Positions 56,588 through 64,000 of a DNA stretch of 64,000 nt are shown piece by piece. A program made the position numbers and the translations under genes. Each line of letters begins with the position of its first letter. The stretch's first letter is position 1. The DNA comes from Marinobacter sp. 2_MG-2023. GTDB taxonomy: Bacteria; Pseudomonadota; Gammaproteobacteria; Pseudomonadales; Oleiphilaceae. The notes beneath the pieces are model-generated. The model was not told the origin of the DNA, searched no databases, and was given only the letters and a program-made list of their open reading frames with translations. Where the stretch lies: NCBI RefSeq assembly GCF_030546935.1, contig NZ_JAUOPH010000001.1, forward strand, positions 496,001 through 560,000, in the 5' to 3' direction.

Positions 56588-58279
56588 ATGAACCAGACTC
56601 TTCCAAGCTACACCAGCGGCACCTCCAAAACACCGCTGCTGGGCATGACCATTGGTGAGATGCTTGACCGCACCGCCAACAAGTATCCCGACACCGAAGC
56701 TCTGGTGTGCCTGCACCAGGACATCCGATGGACCTATAAAAAGTTCCTGGCCAAGGTCAATGAGGCGGCAAGAGCCTTTTTGGCAATTGGTGTGAAGCGC
56801 GGCGATCGCGTGGGCATCTGGGCGCCAAACCGGTATGAGTGGACGGTCACCCAATTTGCTACCGCCAAAGTGGGCGCTATTCTGGTCAACATCAACCCGG
56901 CCTACGGCATGCACGAACTGGAATATGCCATGAACCTGGCGGGCATCAGCGTGCTGGTTACCGCTGACAGTTTCAAGGCCTCTGACTACCGCAAAACACT
57001 CTACGAGTTGGCGCCAGAACTGAAGGCGGGCACACCCGGAAAAATCAAGGCCCAGCGGCTTTCAGATCTGCACGCAGTGATCAACCTGGATACGGAAAAG
57101 CACGCAGGCATGTGGAGCTGGGACGAGTTCACGGGGTTTGGGGGCAATGTCAGCCAGGACGAAGTGGACAAGGCCCAGAGTCAGCTGCAGTTTGACGACC
57201 CTATCAACATTCAATTTACCTCTGGCACTACCGGTAACCCGAAGGGAGCTACCCTCACCCACCACAATATTCTGAACAACGGCTTCTTTGTGGGTGAAAG
57301 TCAGATTCTTACCGAAAAAGACCGCCTGGTTATTCCGGTACCTCTTTACCATTGCTTCGGCATGGTAATGGGCAACCTGGGCTGCATCACCCACGGTTCT
57401 ACCATGATCTACCCGGGTGAAGGCTTTGAGCCCAAAGCAGTGCTGCAGGCAGTTCATCAGGAAAAAGCCACGGCGCTCTACGGCGTGCCCACCATGTTTA
57501 TCGCAGAACTGGCCGATCCGGAGTTTGAATCCTACGACCTCTCAACCCTGCGCACGGGCATCATGGCAGGCTCAATATGCCCCGCGGAGGTGATGAAAAA
57601 GGTCAACGGCAAGATGAACATGAAGGAAGTTCAGATTGCCTACGGTATGACCGAAACCAGCCCGGTTTCCACCCAGACCAGCTCCCTTGACCCGTTCGAG
57701 AAGCAGGTCACTACTGTAGGCCGCACCCAACCGCACCTGGAAACGAAAATCGTCGACCCGGCAACAGGTAACGTGCTGCCCCGCGGCGAGATCGGTGAGT
57801 TGTGTACTCGCGGTTACAGCGTAATGCTGAAGTACTGGAACAACGAAGAAAAAACCCGCGAAGCCATCGACGCTGCTGGCTGGATGCACACCGAAGATCT
57901 GGCGACGATGGACGAAGAAGGCTATGTGCAGATTGTCGGACGCATCAAGGATATGGTGATTCGTGGTGGTGAAAACATCTACCCGAAAGAGGTTGAGGAA
58001 TTTCTCTACACCCACCCATCCATTGAGGAAGTTCAGGTTACCGGCGTTCCCGACGACAAGTATGGCGAAGAACTGGTTGCCTGGGTCAAACTGCGGCCCG
58101 ACGCAGACCCGGTGGATGCCGATGGCCTGATGGCCTTCTGCAAAGGCAAAATCGCCCACTTCAAGATCCCCCGTAACTACAAGTTCGTGGATGAATTCCC
58201 GATGACGGTTACCGGCAAGATCCAGAAGTTCAAGATGCGAGAAATTTCTATCGAGGAAATGGGGCTGAAAACAAGATAG
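56588..58279 (+). CDS. Acyl-CoA synthetase (AMP-binding family) in the liu cluster
   Basis: 563 residues. Motifs: [18 protein letters not shown] (P-loop), [10 protein letters not shown] (adenylate), [25 protein letters not shown] in blocks, [14 protein letters not shown] and catalytic Lys in [11 protein letters not shown]. The N-terminal [22 protein letters not shown] resembles medium-chain or propionate/isovalerate-type ligases (FadK-like). It begins 51 bp after the CMD-like gene and ends the operon. A role in activating isovalerate, acetoacetate or a related acid to CoA is inference from place. Confidence 0.88.
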   Translation: MNQTLPSYTSGTSKTPLLGMTIGEMLDRTANKYPDTEALVCLHQDIRWTYKKFLAKVNEAARAFLAIGVKRGDRVGIWAPNRYEWTVTQFATAKVGAILVNINPAYGMHELEYAMNLAGISVLVTADSFKASDYRKTLYELAPELKAGTPGKIKAQRLSDLHAVINLDTEKHAGMWSWDEFTGFGGNVSQDEVDKAQSQLQFDDPINIQFTSGTTGNPKGATLTHHNILNNGFFVGESQILTEKDRLVIPVPLYHCFGMVMGNLGCITHGSTMIYPGEGFEPKAVLQAVHQEKATALYGVPTMFIAELADPEFESYDLSTLRTGIMAGSICPAEVMKKVNGKMNMKEVQIAYGMTETSPVSTQTSSLDPFEKQVTTVGRTQPHLETKIVDPATGNVLPRGEIGELCTRGYSVMLKYWNNEEKTREAIDAAGWMHTEDLATMDEEGYVQIVGRIKDMVIRGGENIYPKEVEEFLYTHPSIEEVQVTGVPDDKYGEELVAWVKLRPDADPVDADGLMAFCKGKIAHFKIPRNYKFVDEFPMTVTGKIQKFKMREISIEEMGLKTR

Positions 58280-58302
58280 GCACCAGGTAACAGAAAAATG
58301 TA

Positions 58303-58335
58303 GCTCAGCCCGAAACCTTATGTGTCGGGCTGAGC
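58303..58335 (+). terminator. Hairpin at the end of the liu operon
   Basis: GCTCAGCCCGA / TCGGGCTGAGC makes a perfect 11-bp stem with an 11-base loop, 23 bp after the last ligase codon. A C-rich stretch follows instead of a T-run, so it may need Rho or be an RNA-stabilising 3' end. Confidence 0.6.
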
Positions 58336-58465
58336 CAGGCCGCCCCCCCCATCAGCGAGACTGTTTGACTGCGATTAGCCGAAACTGTACCTGTTTTTCA
58401 GGGTCGGCGTTGACTAGGCTTTGGAGGATTCCAAAAACTATCAACAAAAACAAGAGGTAGTTGTC

Positions 58466-60688
58466 ATGCACTATCAACGCAGTTTTCTAGCGCTCGCCTG
58501 CAGCGTCTTTATTTTGCAGGGTTGCCTGAACTCAGACTCCGATTCTGATTCCAGCAACCAGAGCCAGCAAGACCCAGCCCCGGATTTAAGCAGCTTTGAT
58601 TTAGTCACCGCCAGTTATTGTGACCATACTGTGCAAGGCCACTGCATGTACCCCTTTCCCAACAACTTCTTCACGGAAAATGACAACTTGACGCCGACCG
58701 GGTTGAGAGTCAATTTCATGGAGGCAGGGATGCCCGTTGCTGCGCCAATAGACCTCCCCGCAGCGCCAGCGGATAATCGCTACGTTCCGGTAAAAACCAC
58801 AGAATCTGCACCGATCAACCCTGAACAATGGAATCGCAATGATGGATTTTCACCCGGTTCCATGTTGCTCGCGCACTTGCCCGGTATTGATCTGACGACG
58901 ACCGGAGCGGCTCCGCTGACTGATATTGAACAATCCTTGGAAGCGGATGCCCCCATACTGGTGTTCAATGCGCAGACCCTCGAACGTCATTTATTATGGG
59001 CAGAACTGGACGCGAACAATACGGACCCGGCACAACAAGCCCTGATTATCCGGCCCGCGAAGAATTTTATCGAAGGTGAGCGCTATATTGCAGTCATTCG
59101 CAACGCCAGGAACGCCGATGGCGAATTGCTGAAACCTAACGAACTGTTCCGAGCCTATCGCGATGGCATTGCTACTGGTGAGGAAGCGTTTGAGGCTCGT
59201 CGTGATGCCATGGACGACCTATTCGAGACCATTGAGGATGCCGGAATCTCCCGTGAGGAGGTGACTCTGGCCTGGGACTTCACCATAGCCAGCCAACGGT
59301 CGCTTACCGAGCGGTTGTTGAGCATTCGTGATGATGCATTCAGTCGGTTGGGTGGTCAAGCTCCAGTGTTCACCGTTACCGAGGTGCTGGAAGATCCTGC
59401 CAATGGTCTGAGCCGGAACATTGTCGGCACCTTCGAAGTGCCCAATTACCTTAACCAGCCAGATGGCGGGGTGGGTGCGACCTTCAATTATTCCAACGAT
59501 GGCCCCGACGCCTTACCCGAAGTACTCAATGGCAACGACGTAATGCAGGCCAGGTTCCGTTGCCAAATACCTTCTATGGCGGTGGCTGACTTTTCAGATC
59601 CGAACAGCGCGGTTGAGCCAGCGCGGGCGGCACTCTATGGGCATGGACTGTTCGGGCAAAGTGCCTATGAGCCCAAAGGTGGCGAATTTGGCAGCGGGCA
59701 CGTTCGTGCCCTTCAAAGCGAGCACAATATTGCCTTCTGTGCCACAGACTGGATCGGCATGGCTCAGGAGGACATAGTCGCCGGGAACATTCATCGTATT
59801 TTGGCCGACCTGAGTGACCTGCCCAAACAACTCGATCGCAGTCAGCAAGGTTTATTGAACTTCATGTACCTGGCCGAACTGATGCGCCACCCTGACGGCT
59901 TCGCCAGCAATCCGAACTTCCGCCATGGGCCAGGCGATACTCTGGTCTATGATCCGACAGAGGTATTCTATGACGGAAACAGCCAAGGCGGGATTCTTGG
60001 TGGCGCGCTGATTGCTACTGCACCGAATATCCACCGCGGAGTGCTTGGTGTGCCGGGGAGTAACTACAGCCTGTTGCTGAGGCGTTATGGCCCATTTAAC
60101 CAGCGTTTTGGCTCGGTGCTTTATGAAGCCTACCAGGACGGCCTGGACCAATCCCTGAACTTCGCGCTCATGCAAATGCTATGGGACAGAGCCGAAAATA
60201 ACGGTTACCTCAGCCATCTGGCGGGAAATCACCTACCCAACACCCCTACTGACAAACAGGTGTTGCTGCACGTAGCACTGGGCGACTATCAGGTAACTCA
60301 GTGGAGTGCCGAAATCATGGCGCGCACCATTGGCGCGGCGGTACACGAACCAACCGCCCGCCTGGGAGAGAGTCCGGACAGCAATCCACTCTTCGGTATC
60401 CAGCGGATCGAGCAATATCCACACGAGGACCATGCACTGATGATATGGGATTCGGGTGACGTGGTGGAAACCAGCCCGGGAACTTTCAAGGGCAACCCGT
60501 TGCCGCCGACTAACAACACCGGCCCGGACGGCGACTACGGCAACGACCCGCACGAGTCACCACGCAACACTCTGGCAGCCAGGGAACAAAAATCTGACTT
60601 CATGCGAAGCGACGGTGCAGTCACTGATGTGTGCGGGCTTGCGCCGTGCTACAGCGATGACTATACCAATCTATCCCGCCTGCCATAA
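58466..60688 (+). CDS. Large lipoprotein with alpha/beta-hydrolase (lipase-like) motif
   Basis: 740 residues from ATG 58466, 7 bp after GAGG. A lipoprotein signal ends FILQGC with lipidated Cys20, followed by a Ser/Asp-rich tether (NSDSDSDSSNQSQQD). The body contains a G-x-S-x-G nucleophile elbow, YDGNSQGGILGG, with Ser506, and downstream YPHEDHALM may supply the histidine. Resemblance is to large bacterial extracellular lipase-like lipoproteins (VolA/Pla-1 type) rather than to a named enzyme, so esterase or lipase activity is a guess from motif. Outer-membrane location is expected because residue +2 after Cys is Leu, not Asp. It is monocistronic between two hairpins. Confidence 0.82.
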   Translation: MHYQRSFLALACSVFILQGCLNSDSDSDSSNQSQQDPAPDLSSFDLVTASYCDHTVQGHCMYPFPNNFFTENDNLTPTGLRVNFMEAGMPVAAPIDLPAAPADNRYVPVKTTESAPINPEQWNRNDGFSPGSMLLAHLPGIDLTTTGAAPLTDIEQSLEADAPILVFNAQTLERHLLWAELDANNTDPAQQALIIRPAKNFIEGERYIAVIRNARNADGELLKPNELFRAYRDGIATGEEAFEARRDAMDDLFETIEDAGISREEVTLAWDFTIASQRSLTERLLSIRDDAFSRLGGQAPVFTVTEVLEDPANGLSRNIVGTFEVPNYLNQPDGGVGATFNYSNDGPDALPEVLNGNDVMQARFRCQIPSMAVADFSDPNSAVEPARAALYGHGLFGQSAYEPKGGEFGSGHVRALQSEHNIAFCATDWIGMAQEDIVAGNIHRILADLSDLPKQLDRSQQGLLNFMYLAELMRHPDGFASNPNFRHGPGDTLVYDPTEVFYDGNSQGGILGGALIATAPNIHRGVLGVPGSNYSLLLRRYGPFNQRFGSVLYEAYQDGLDQSLNFALMQMLWDRAENNGYLSHLAGNHLPNTPTDKQVLLHVALGDYQVTQWSAEIMARTIGAAVHEPTARLGESPDSNPLFGIQRIEQYPHEDHALMIWDSGDVVETSPGTFKGNPLPPTNNTGPDGDYGNDPHESPRNTLAAREQKSDFMRSDGAVTDVCGLAPCYSDDYTNLSRLP

Positions 60689-60703
60689 ATAAAGGCGATC
60701 CTA

Positions 60704-60743
60704 CCTGCGGCGGCAAAACAATCCTTCGGATTGCCGTCGCAGG
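60704..60743 (+). terminator. Long hairpin after lipoprotein gene
   Basis: CCTGCGGCGGCAA (60704-60716) pairs with TTGCCGTCGCAGG (60731-60743) with one mismatch, and an inner AATCC-TTC-GGATT extends it. It lies 15 bp after the stop; a T-run is absent. The rest of the gap to the next gene contains no recognisable gene. Confidence 0.6.
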
Positions 60744-60920
60744 CCCGGTTGTCACGTCCCTTTAGATCAGATTGCCCGTGCCGGCGGCACCGCGATTGCC
60801 CAGCAACCCCACCAAGATCCCCTCTCGAGAGCGATACTGAATCGATGCTGTTTGTGTTGGTTTGGAGCCAGCCTATCTAATCCATTTGACAAGCTGCTCT
60901 GTGTCGTGATTCTATGATGA

Positions 60921-60933
60921 ATAACAATGTTAT
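60921..60933. promoter_or_regulatory. Palindrome just upstream of the TetR gene
   Basis: ATAACAATGTTAT is a 13-bp palindrome (ATAAC-N3-GTTAT) 12 bp upstream of the TetR ATG, followed by a partial copy (CGATGTTAAC). Position would suit autorepression by TetR. Inference only. Confidence 0.45.
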
Positions 60934-60945
60934 CGATGTTAACTT

Positions 60946-61587
60946 ATGCCGAACAATACCCCCTCGTTAAAATTCGCGTACCACCACGGTGACCTGCCAA
61001 AACAAACCCTTGATCTGGCTCTGAAAACGTTGCGTGAACTCGGGGATGCTGCCATTAGCCTGCGCGCCCTTGCAAAACAGCTTGGCGTCAGTGCTCCAGC
61101 TTTGTACCGGCATTTTTCAGACCGCGACACTTTGCTGGCTGAGCTGGCCATCGGTGGGTTTGAGGCTTTGACTGACCGGCTGGGCGCCGTAGACCAAACG
61201 ACGCCGCGCACAGCGCTGATCGAGATCGGCCTGGTGTACGTAAAATTTGCACAGGAAGAACCCAATCTTTACCGCCTGATGTTCGGAGGCCGCGTTCTGC
61301 CCTTGGGAGCTCATCCGCGACTGGATGCAGCCGGCAAGCGTGCGTTCACGGTACTGGAAAACACCGTGTCCAATGCCCGCCAGCTTGGTTATCTGAAACC
61401 CTCACCTGTTTCGATGACAACCGCTGCAGCCTGGTCCCTGGTGCACGGACTGTCTCAACTCACAATCGATGGACATTTGCCGAGCGCAAAGGCTGAACCC
61501 ACGTTGACCGAAGGCGTACTCAGCTTGCTGCTGGACGGCGCCCGGAGCGACACCCGACAACAATCACAACAGGACTCAAACCTATGA
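60946..61587 (+). CDS. TetR-family transcriptional regulator
   Basis: 213 residues. N-terminal HTH: TLDLALKTLRELGDAAISLRALAKQLGVSAPALYRHFSDRDTLLAEL, seen in pieces such as SLRALAKQLGVS and PALYRHFSDRDTL. The C-terminal ligand domain (YVKFAQEEPNLYRLMFGG; AAAWSLVHGLSQLTIDG) is the WHG type. Its stop overlaps the ATG of the following oxidoreductase gene by four bases (ATGA), so they form one transcript. It probably represses this pair in response to a small hydrophobic ligand. Confidence 0.92.
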   Translation: MPNNTPSLKFAYHHGDLPKQTLDLALKTLRELGDAAISLRALAKQLGVSAPALYRHFSDRDTLLAELAIGGFEALTDRLGAVDQTTPRTALIEIGLVYVKFAQEEPNLYRLMFGGRVLPLGAHPRLDAAGKRAFTVLENTVSNARQLGYLKPSPVSMTTAAAWSLVHGLSQLTIDGHLPSAKAEPTLTEGVLSLLLDGARSDTRQQSQQDSNL

Positions 61588-63209
61588 GCAGCCCCAAACC
61601 CAGCACCCTCCGCGTTGGCCGCCGCTACCGTGCCAACCGCCTAGACGGCCCCTACGATGCCATTATCATCGGTTCCGGCATTGGCGGCCTGACTGCTGCT
61701 GCCTGCATGAGCAAAATGGGTAAAAAGGTTCTGGTGCTTGAGCAGCACTATACCGCCGGCGGCTTCACTCATAGTTACGACCGTAACGGCTATGAATGGG
61801 ATGTAGGTGTGCACTATATCGGCGACATGGGTGCAGACCACACCATGGGAAAGCGCTTGTTCGACCACATTACAAACGGACAACTGAAGTGGGCACCAAT
61901 GGACGCCCATTACGACCGCATTTTTTTAGGCGAGAAGCATGTGGACCTGGTTGCCGGCCCTCACGCCTTCCGTGCTGAACTGGTCAAAACCTTCCCGGAA
62001 GAAGAAAAAGCCATCGACACCTACCTTGATTACCTACGCAAGGTATCCAAGGCCATGCCCGGCGTCGTTCTGGGCAAAGTTTTGCCAGACCTGGCCGCAG
62101 GCCCACTGAGCATGCTTACCAAACGCCGCGCCCCGGATTTCCTGAACAAGCCGACCCGTGAAGTGCTGGAGCGCATTACCAGTAATCAGGAGCTGATTGC
62201 TGTACTGACCGGCCAATGGGGCGACAACGGCCTGCCACCGGCGGAATCCAGCTTCATCATCCACTCGCTGATTGCACGCCATTATCTGCACGGTGGGTAC
62301 TACCCTGTCGGCGGTGCCTCTGAAATGGCGAAAACCATCATCCCGGTGGTTCAGCAAAGCGGTGGCGAAGTCTTCACCTACGCCGATGTAACCGGCATTT
62401 TGGTCGAAAAAGGCAAAGCCATTGGTGTTCGCATGGCAGATGGCGAAGAAATACGCTCACCGCTGGTTATCAGCAATGCCGGCGTGTTCAACACATTCAA
62501 CAAGCTACTGCCCGAAGACGCGCCTGAATGGGGCTACTATCAAGACAAGCTGAAAACCGTTAAGCGCTCCATGGCCAGCAACTGCCTGTATATCGGTCTG
62601 CAGGATACGGCCGAAAACCTGGGTTTGCCGAAAACCAATTACTGGATCTACCCTGGCCCGAATTACGAAAAACAGATACAGAATTTCATGGACGACCCGG
62701 AGAACAACGACATACCGCTGACCTATATTTCCTTCCCCTCGGCTAAAGACCCCAGCTTTGCAGAGCGCTACCCTGGCCGTGCCACCATTGAGATCGTAGC
62801 GCCTGGCCCGTTTGAATGGTACGAAGAATGGTCCGACAAAACCTGGGGCAAACGCGGCGAAGATTACGAAGCCAAAAAAGAAGAATACGCCCAGCGACTG
62901 CTGGCAAAACTGTACGAGAAGTTCCCTCACCTGGAAGGTAAAGTGGATTACTACGAGCTGTCCACTCCCCTGTCCACCGACTATTTCTGCCGGTACAGCA
63001 AAGGTGAAATCTACGGCCTGGACCACACCCCTGACCGCTTCGAGTTGGACTGGCTGAAACCCAAAACCCGCATTCCCGGCCTGTACCTCACAGGTCAGGA
63101 CATCATGACCTGTGGTGTCGTCGGCGCAATGCTTGGTGGCTTGCTGACAACGATTGCCGTCAGCGGTTTCAAAGGGCTTCCGCTTGCGAAGAAGATGTTT
63201 GTGGGTTAA
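61584..63209 (+). CDS. Phytoene desaturase/retinol saturase-like FAD oxidoreductase
   Basis: 541 residues. Dinucleotide-binding IIIGSGIGGLTAAACMSKMGKKVLVLEQH (short core GSGIGGLTAAACM) near residue 30, then GGFTHSYDRNGYEWDVGVHYIG. The C-terminal signature GLYLTGQDIMTCGVVGAMLGG matches the CrtI/retinol-saturase superfamily. No carotenoid genes such as crtB or crtE are present, so carotenoid synthesis is not indicated; saturation of a polyprenyl or fatty compound is equally possible. Co-transcribed with the TetR gene. Confidence 0.88.
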   Translation: MSSPKPSTLRVGRRYRANRLDGPYDAIIIGSGIGGLTAAACMSKMGKKVLVLEQHYTAGGFTHSYDRNGYEWDVGVHYIGDMGADHTMGKRLFDHITNGQLKWAPMDAHYDRIFLGEKHVDLVAGPHAFRAELVKTFPEEEKAIDTYLDYLRKVSKAMPGVVLGKVLPDLAAGPLSMLTKRRAPDFLNKPTREVLERITSNQELIAVLTGQWGDNGLPPAESSFIIHSLIARHYLHGGYYPVGGASEMAKTIIPVVQQSGGEVFTYADVTGILVEKGKAIGVRMADGEEIRSPLVISNAGVFNTFNKLLPEDAPEWGYYQDKLKTVKRSMASNCLYIGLQDTAENLGLPKTNYWIYPGPNYEKQIQNFMDDPENNDIPLTYISFPSAKDPSFAERYPGRATIEIVAPGPFEWYEEWSDKTWGKRGEDYEAKKEEYAQRLLAKLYEKFPHLEGKVDYYELSTPLSTDYFCRYSKGEIYGLDHTPDRFELDWLKPKTRIPGLYLTGQDIMTCGVVGAMLGGLLTTIAVSGFKGLPLAKKMFVG

Positions 63210-63225
63210 TAAAGTTCAGTAATCC

Positions 63226-63253
63226 CGTCGTCACCAAACCAGTGGTGACGACG
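63226..63253. terminator. Hairpin after the FAD oxidoreductase gene
   Basis: CGTCGTCACC / GGTGACGACG forms a perfect 10-bp stem with an 8-base loop, 17 bp after the stop codon. Adenines follow instead of a T-run. Confidence 0.55.
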
Positions 63254-63287
63254 AAAACTAAAGCGCCTTTCAAGCATTTGAGGCTGT

Positions 63288-63980
63288 ATGAAAACCATCG
63301 GATTAATAGGCGGCATGAGCTGGGAATCTACCCAGACTTACTACCGCATCATCAACCAGAAAGTTCGGGACCAGCTCGGCGGGCTCCACTCTGCAAAGAT
63401 TATTCTCTACAGCGTGGATTTTGCAGAAATCGAGAGTCTTCAGCATAGGGGAGACTGGGACGGCACTGCGAAGATACTGATATCCGCAGCGCAATCCGTT
63501 GAAGCCGGTGGCGCCGACCTTCTCCTGATTTGCACAAACACCATGCATAAGGTTGCCCTGGAAATTGAGCAAGCTTGCGCGGTACCGCTACTTCACATTG
63601 CAGATGCCACAGCCAATGCGCTGTTAAAAGACGGTATAACATCGGTAGGGTTGCTTGGCACACGATTTACCATGGAACAAACCTTCTACCGTGAGCGGCT
63701 CGAGCGACAGGGCATCAGCGTCATCATTCCGGATGACAGCGAACGAAATGCTGTACACCGGATCATCTACGAAGAGCTGTGCCAGGGCGTCATCAACCCT
63801 GACTCTAAAGCTATCTACCTTGATGTTGTAGATTCACTGGCCACGCGAGGCGCTCAAGCCGTGATTCTGGGATGCACTGAGATCGGCTTGCTGATCCAGG
63901 CTTCCGATACGCGGGTGGCGCTGTATGACACAACCGAGATCCACGCGGTTCAAGCCGCCTTGCGGTCCCTCAGTGACTGA
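63288..63980 (+). CDS. Aspartate/glutamate racemase family protein
   Basis: 230 residues, usual length for the family. Opening KTIGLIGGMSWESTQTYYR; the two catalytic cysteines are in LLICTNTMHK and VILGCTEIGLL. Both halves of the pseudo-symmetric Asp/Glu racemase fold are thus complete. YgeA-like broad-spectrum amino-acid racemases have this pattern. It stands alone after a hairpin with no obvious partner; substrate not determined. The stop is 20 bases from the window edge. Confidence 0.92.
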   Translation: MKTIGLIGGMSWESTQTYYRIINQKVRDQLGGLHSAKIILYSVDFAEIESLQHRGDWDGTAKILISAAQSVEAGGADLLLICTNTMHKVALEIEQACAVPLLHIADATANALLKDGITSVGLLGTRFTMEQTFYRERLERQGISVIIPDDSERNAVHRIIYEELCQGVINPDSKAIYLDVVDSLATRGAQAVILGCTEIGLLIQASDTRVALYDTTEIHAVQAALRSLSD

Positions 63981-64000
63981 ATCCACGTATAAAAACAGGA

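Noticed and set aside
61584..63209. Calling the enzyme a carotenoid-pathway phytoene desaturase
   Set aside because: No other carotenoid gene is near and the superfamily covers many substrates.

Overview
The window looks like a chromosomal segment of a marine gammaproteobacterium. Gene content and protein character (leucine/isovalerate liu operon with LiuR, SulP-UspA pair, DjlA, IlvGM acetolactate synthase, several acyl-CoA degradation modules) suggest Marinobacter or a close relative. That placement is inference from protein resemblance, not from a search. No rRNA, tRNA, CRISPR array, transposase or phage gene is visible.

Region 1 (1-3.1 kb): a MocR-type PLP-dependent regulator, cut by the left edge, is divergent from a PhzF-family gene, followed by a BaiN/YhiN-type flavoprotein.

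Region 2 (3.1-17.6 kb, all minus strand) is the most unusual part. Six genes in a row read, in transcription order: an inner-membrane HlyD-like adaptor with a cytoplasmic GAF-like head; a fusion of a PqqD-like domain, an M50 (site-2 protease) membrane metallopeptidase and a HlyD-like arm; a periplasmic HlyD-like adaptor with a C-terminal SPOR-like domain; a 1708-residue repeat protein with an LEPR-XLL-like N-terminus, DUF4347, DNRLRE and VCBS/cadherin-like repeats and a C-terminal membrane segment; a hybrid histidine kinase with two Hpt domains, one lacking its histidine; and a REC-GGDEF-EAL response regulator. No ABC exporter or TolC is present. I read this as a dedicated maturation/export or surface-display apparatus for the giant protein, linked to phosphorelay and c-di-GMP signalling.

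Region 3 (18-30.4 kb): housekeeping and stress genes, namely a stand-alone trpB, a SulP transporter with UspA, an MgtC/DUF4010 membrane protein, alkB, djlA, an amidase and a two-gene RND efflux system.

Region 4 (30.5-34 kb): ilvGM preceded by a classical attenuator, with a Val/Leu/Ile-rich leader peptide, an antiterminator pairing and an intrinsic terminator; then an MFS transporter.

Region 5 (34-39.9 kb): a cyanate/nitrate-type ABC transporter plus cyanase operon. It has a well-matched sigma-54 promoter and a divergent sigma-54 activator, with three repeated palindromic sites between them.

Region 6 (39.9-58.3 kb): acyl-CoA metabolism. Two thiolase/acyl-CoA dehydrogenase modules (one with an SDR dehydrogenase), an AraC regulator and an acyl-CoA ligase lead into the liu operon (liuR, liuA, liuB, liuC, liuD, liuE) with a CMD-family protein and a second acyl-CoA ligase. 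Near-identical 16-bp palindromes lie upstream of liuR and upstream of the SDR operon, suggesting that LiuR controls both.

Region 7 (58.4-64 kb): a large alpha/beta-hydrolase-like lipoprotein, a TetR regulator overlapping a phytoene-desaturase/retinol-saturase-like oxidoreductase, and an aspartate/glutamate racemase family protein.
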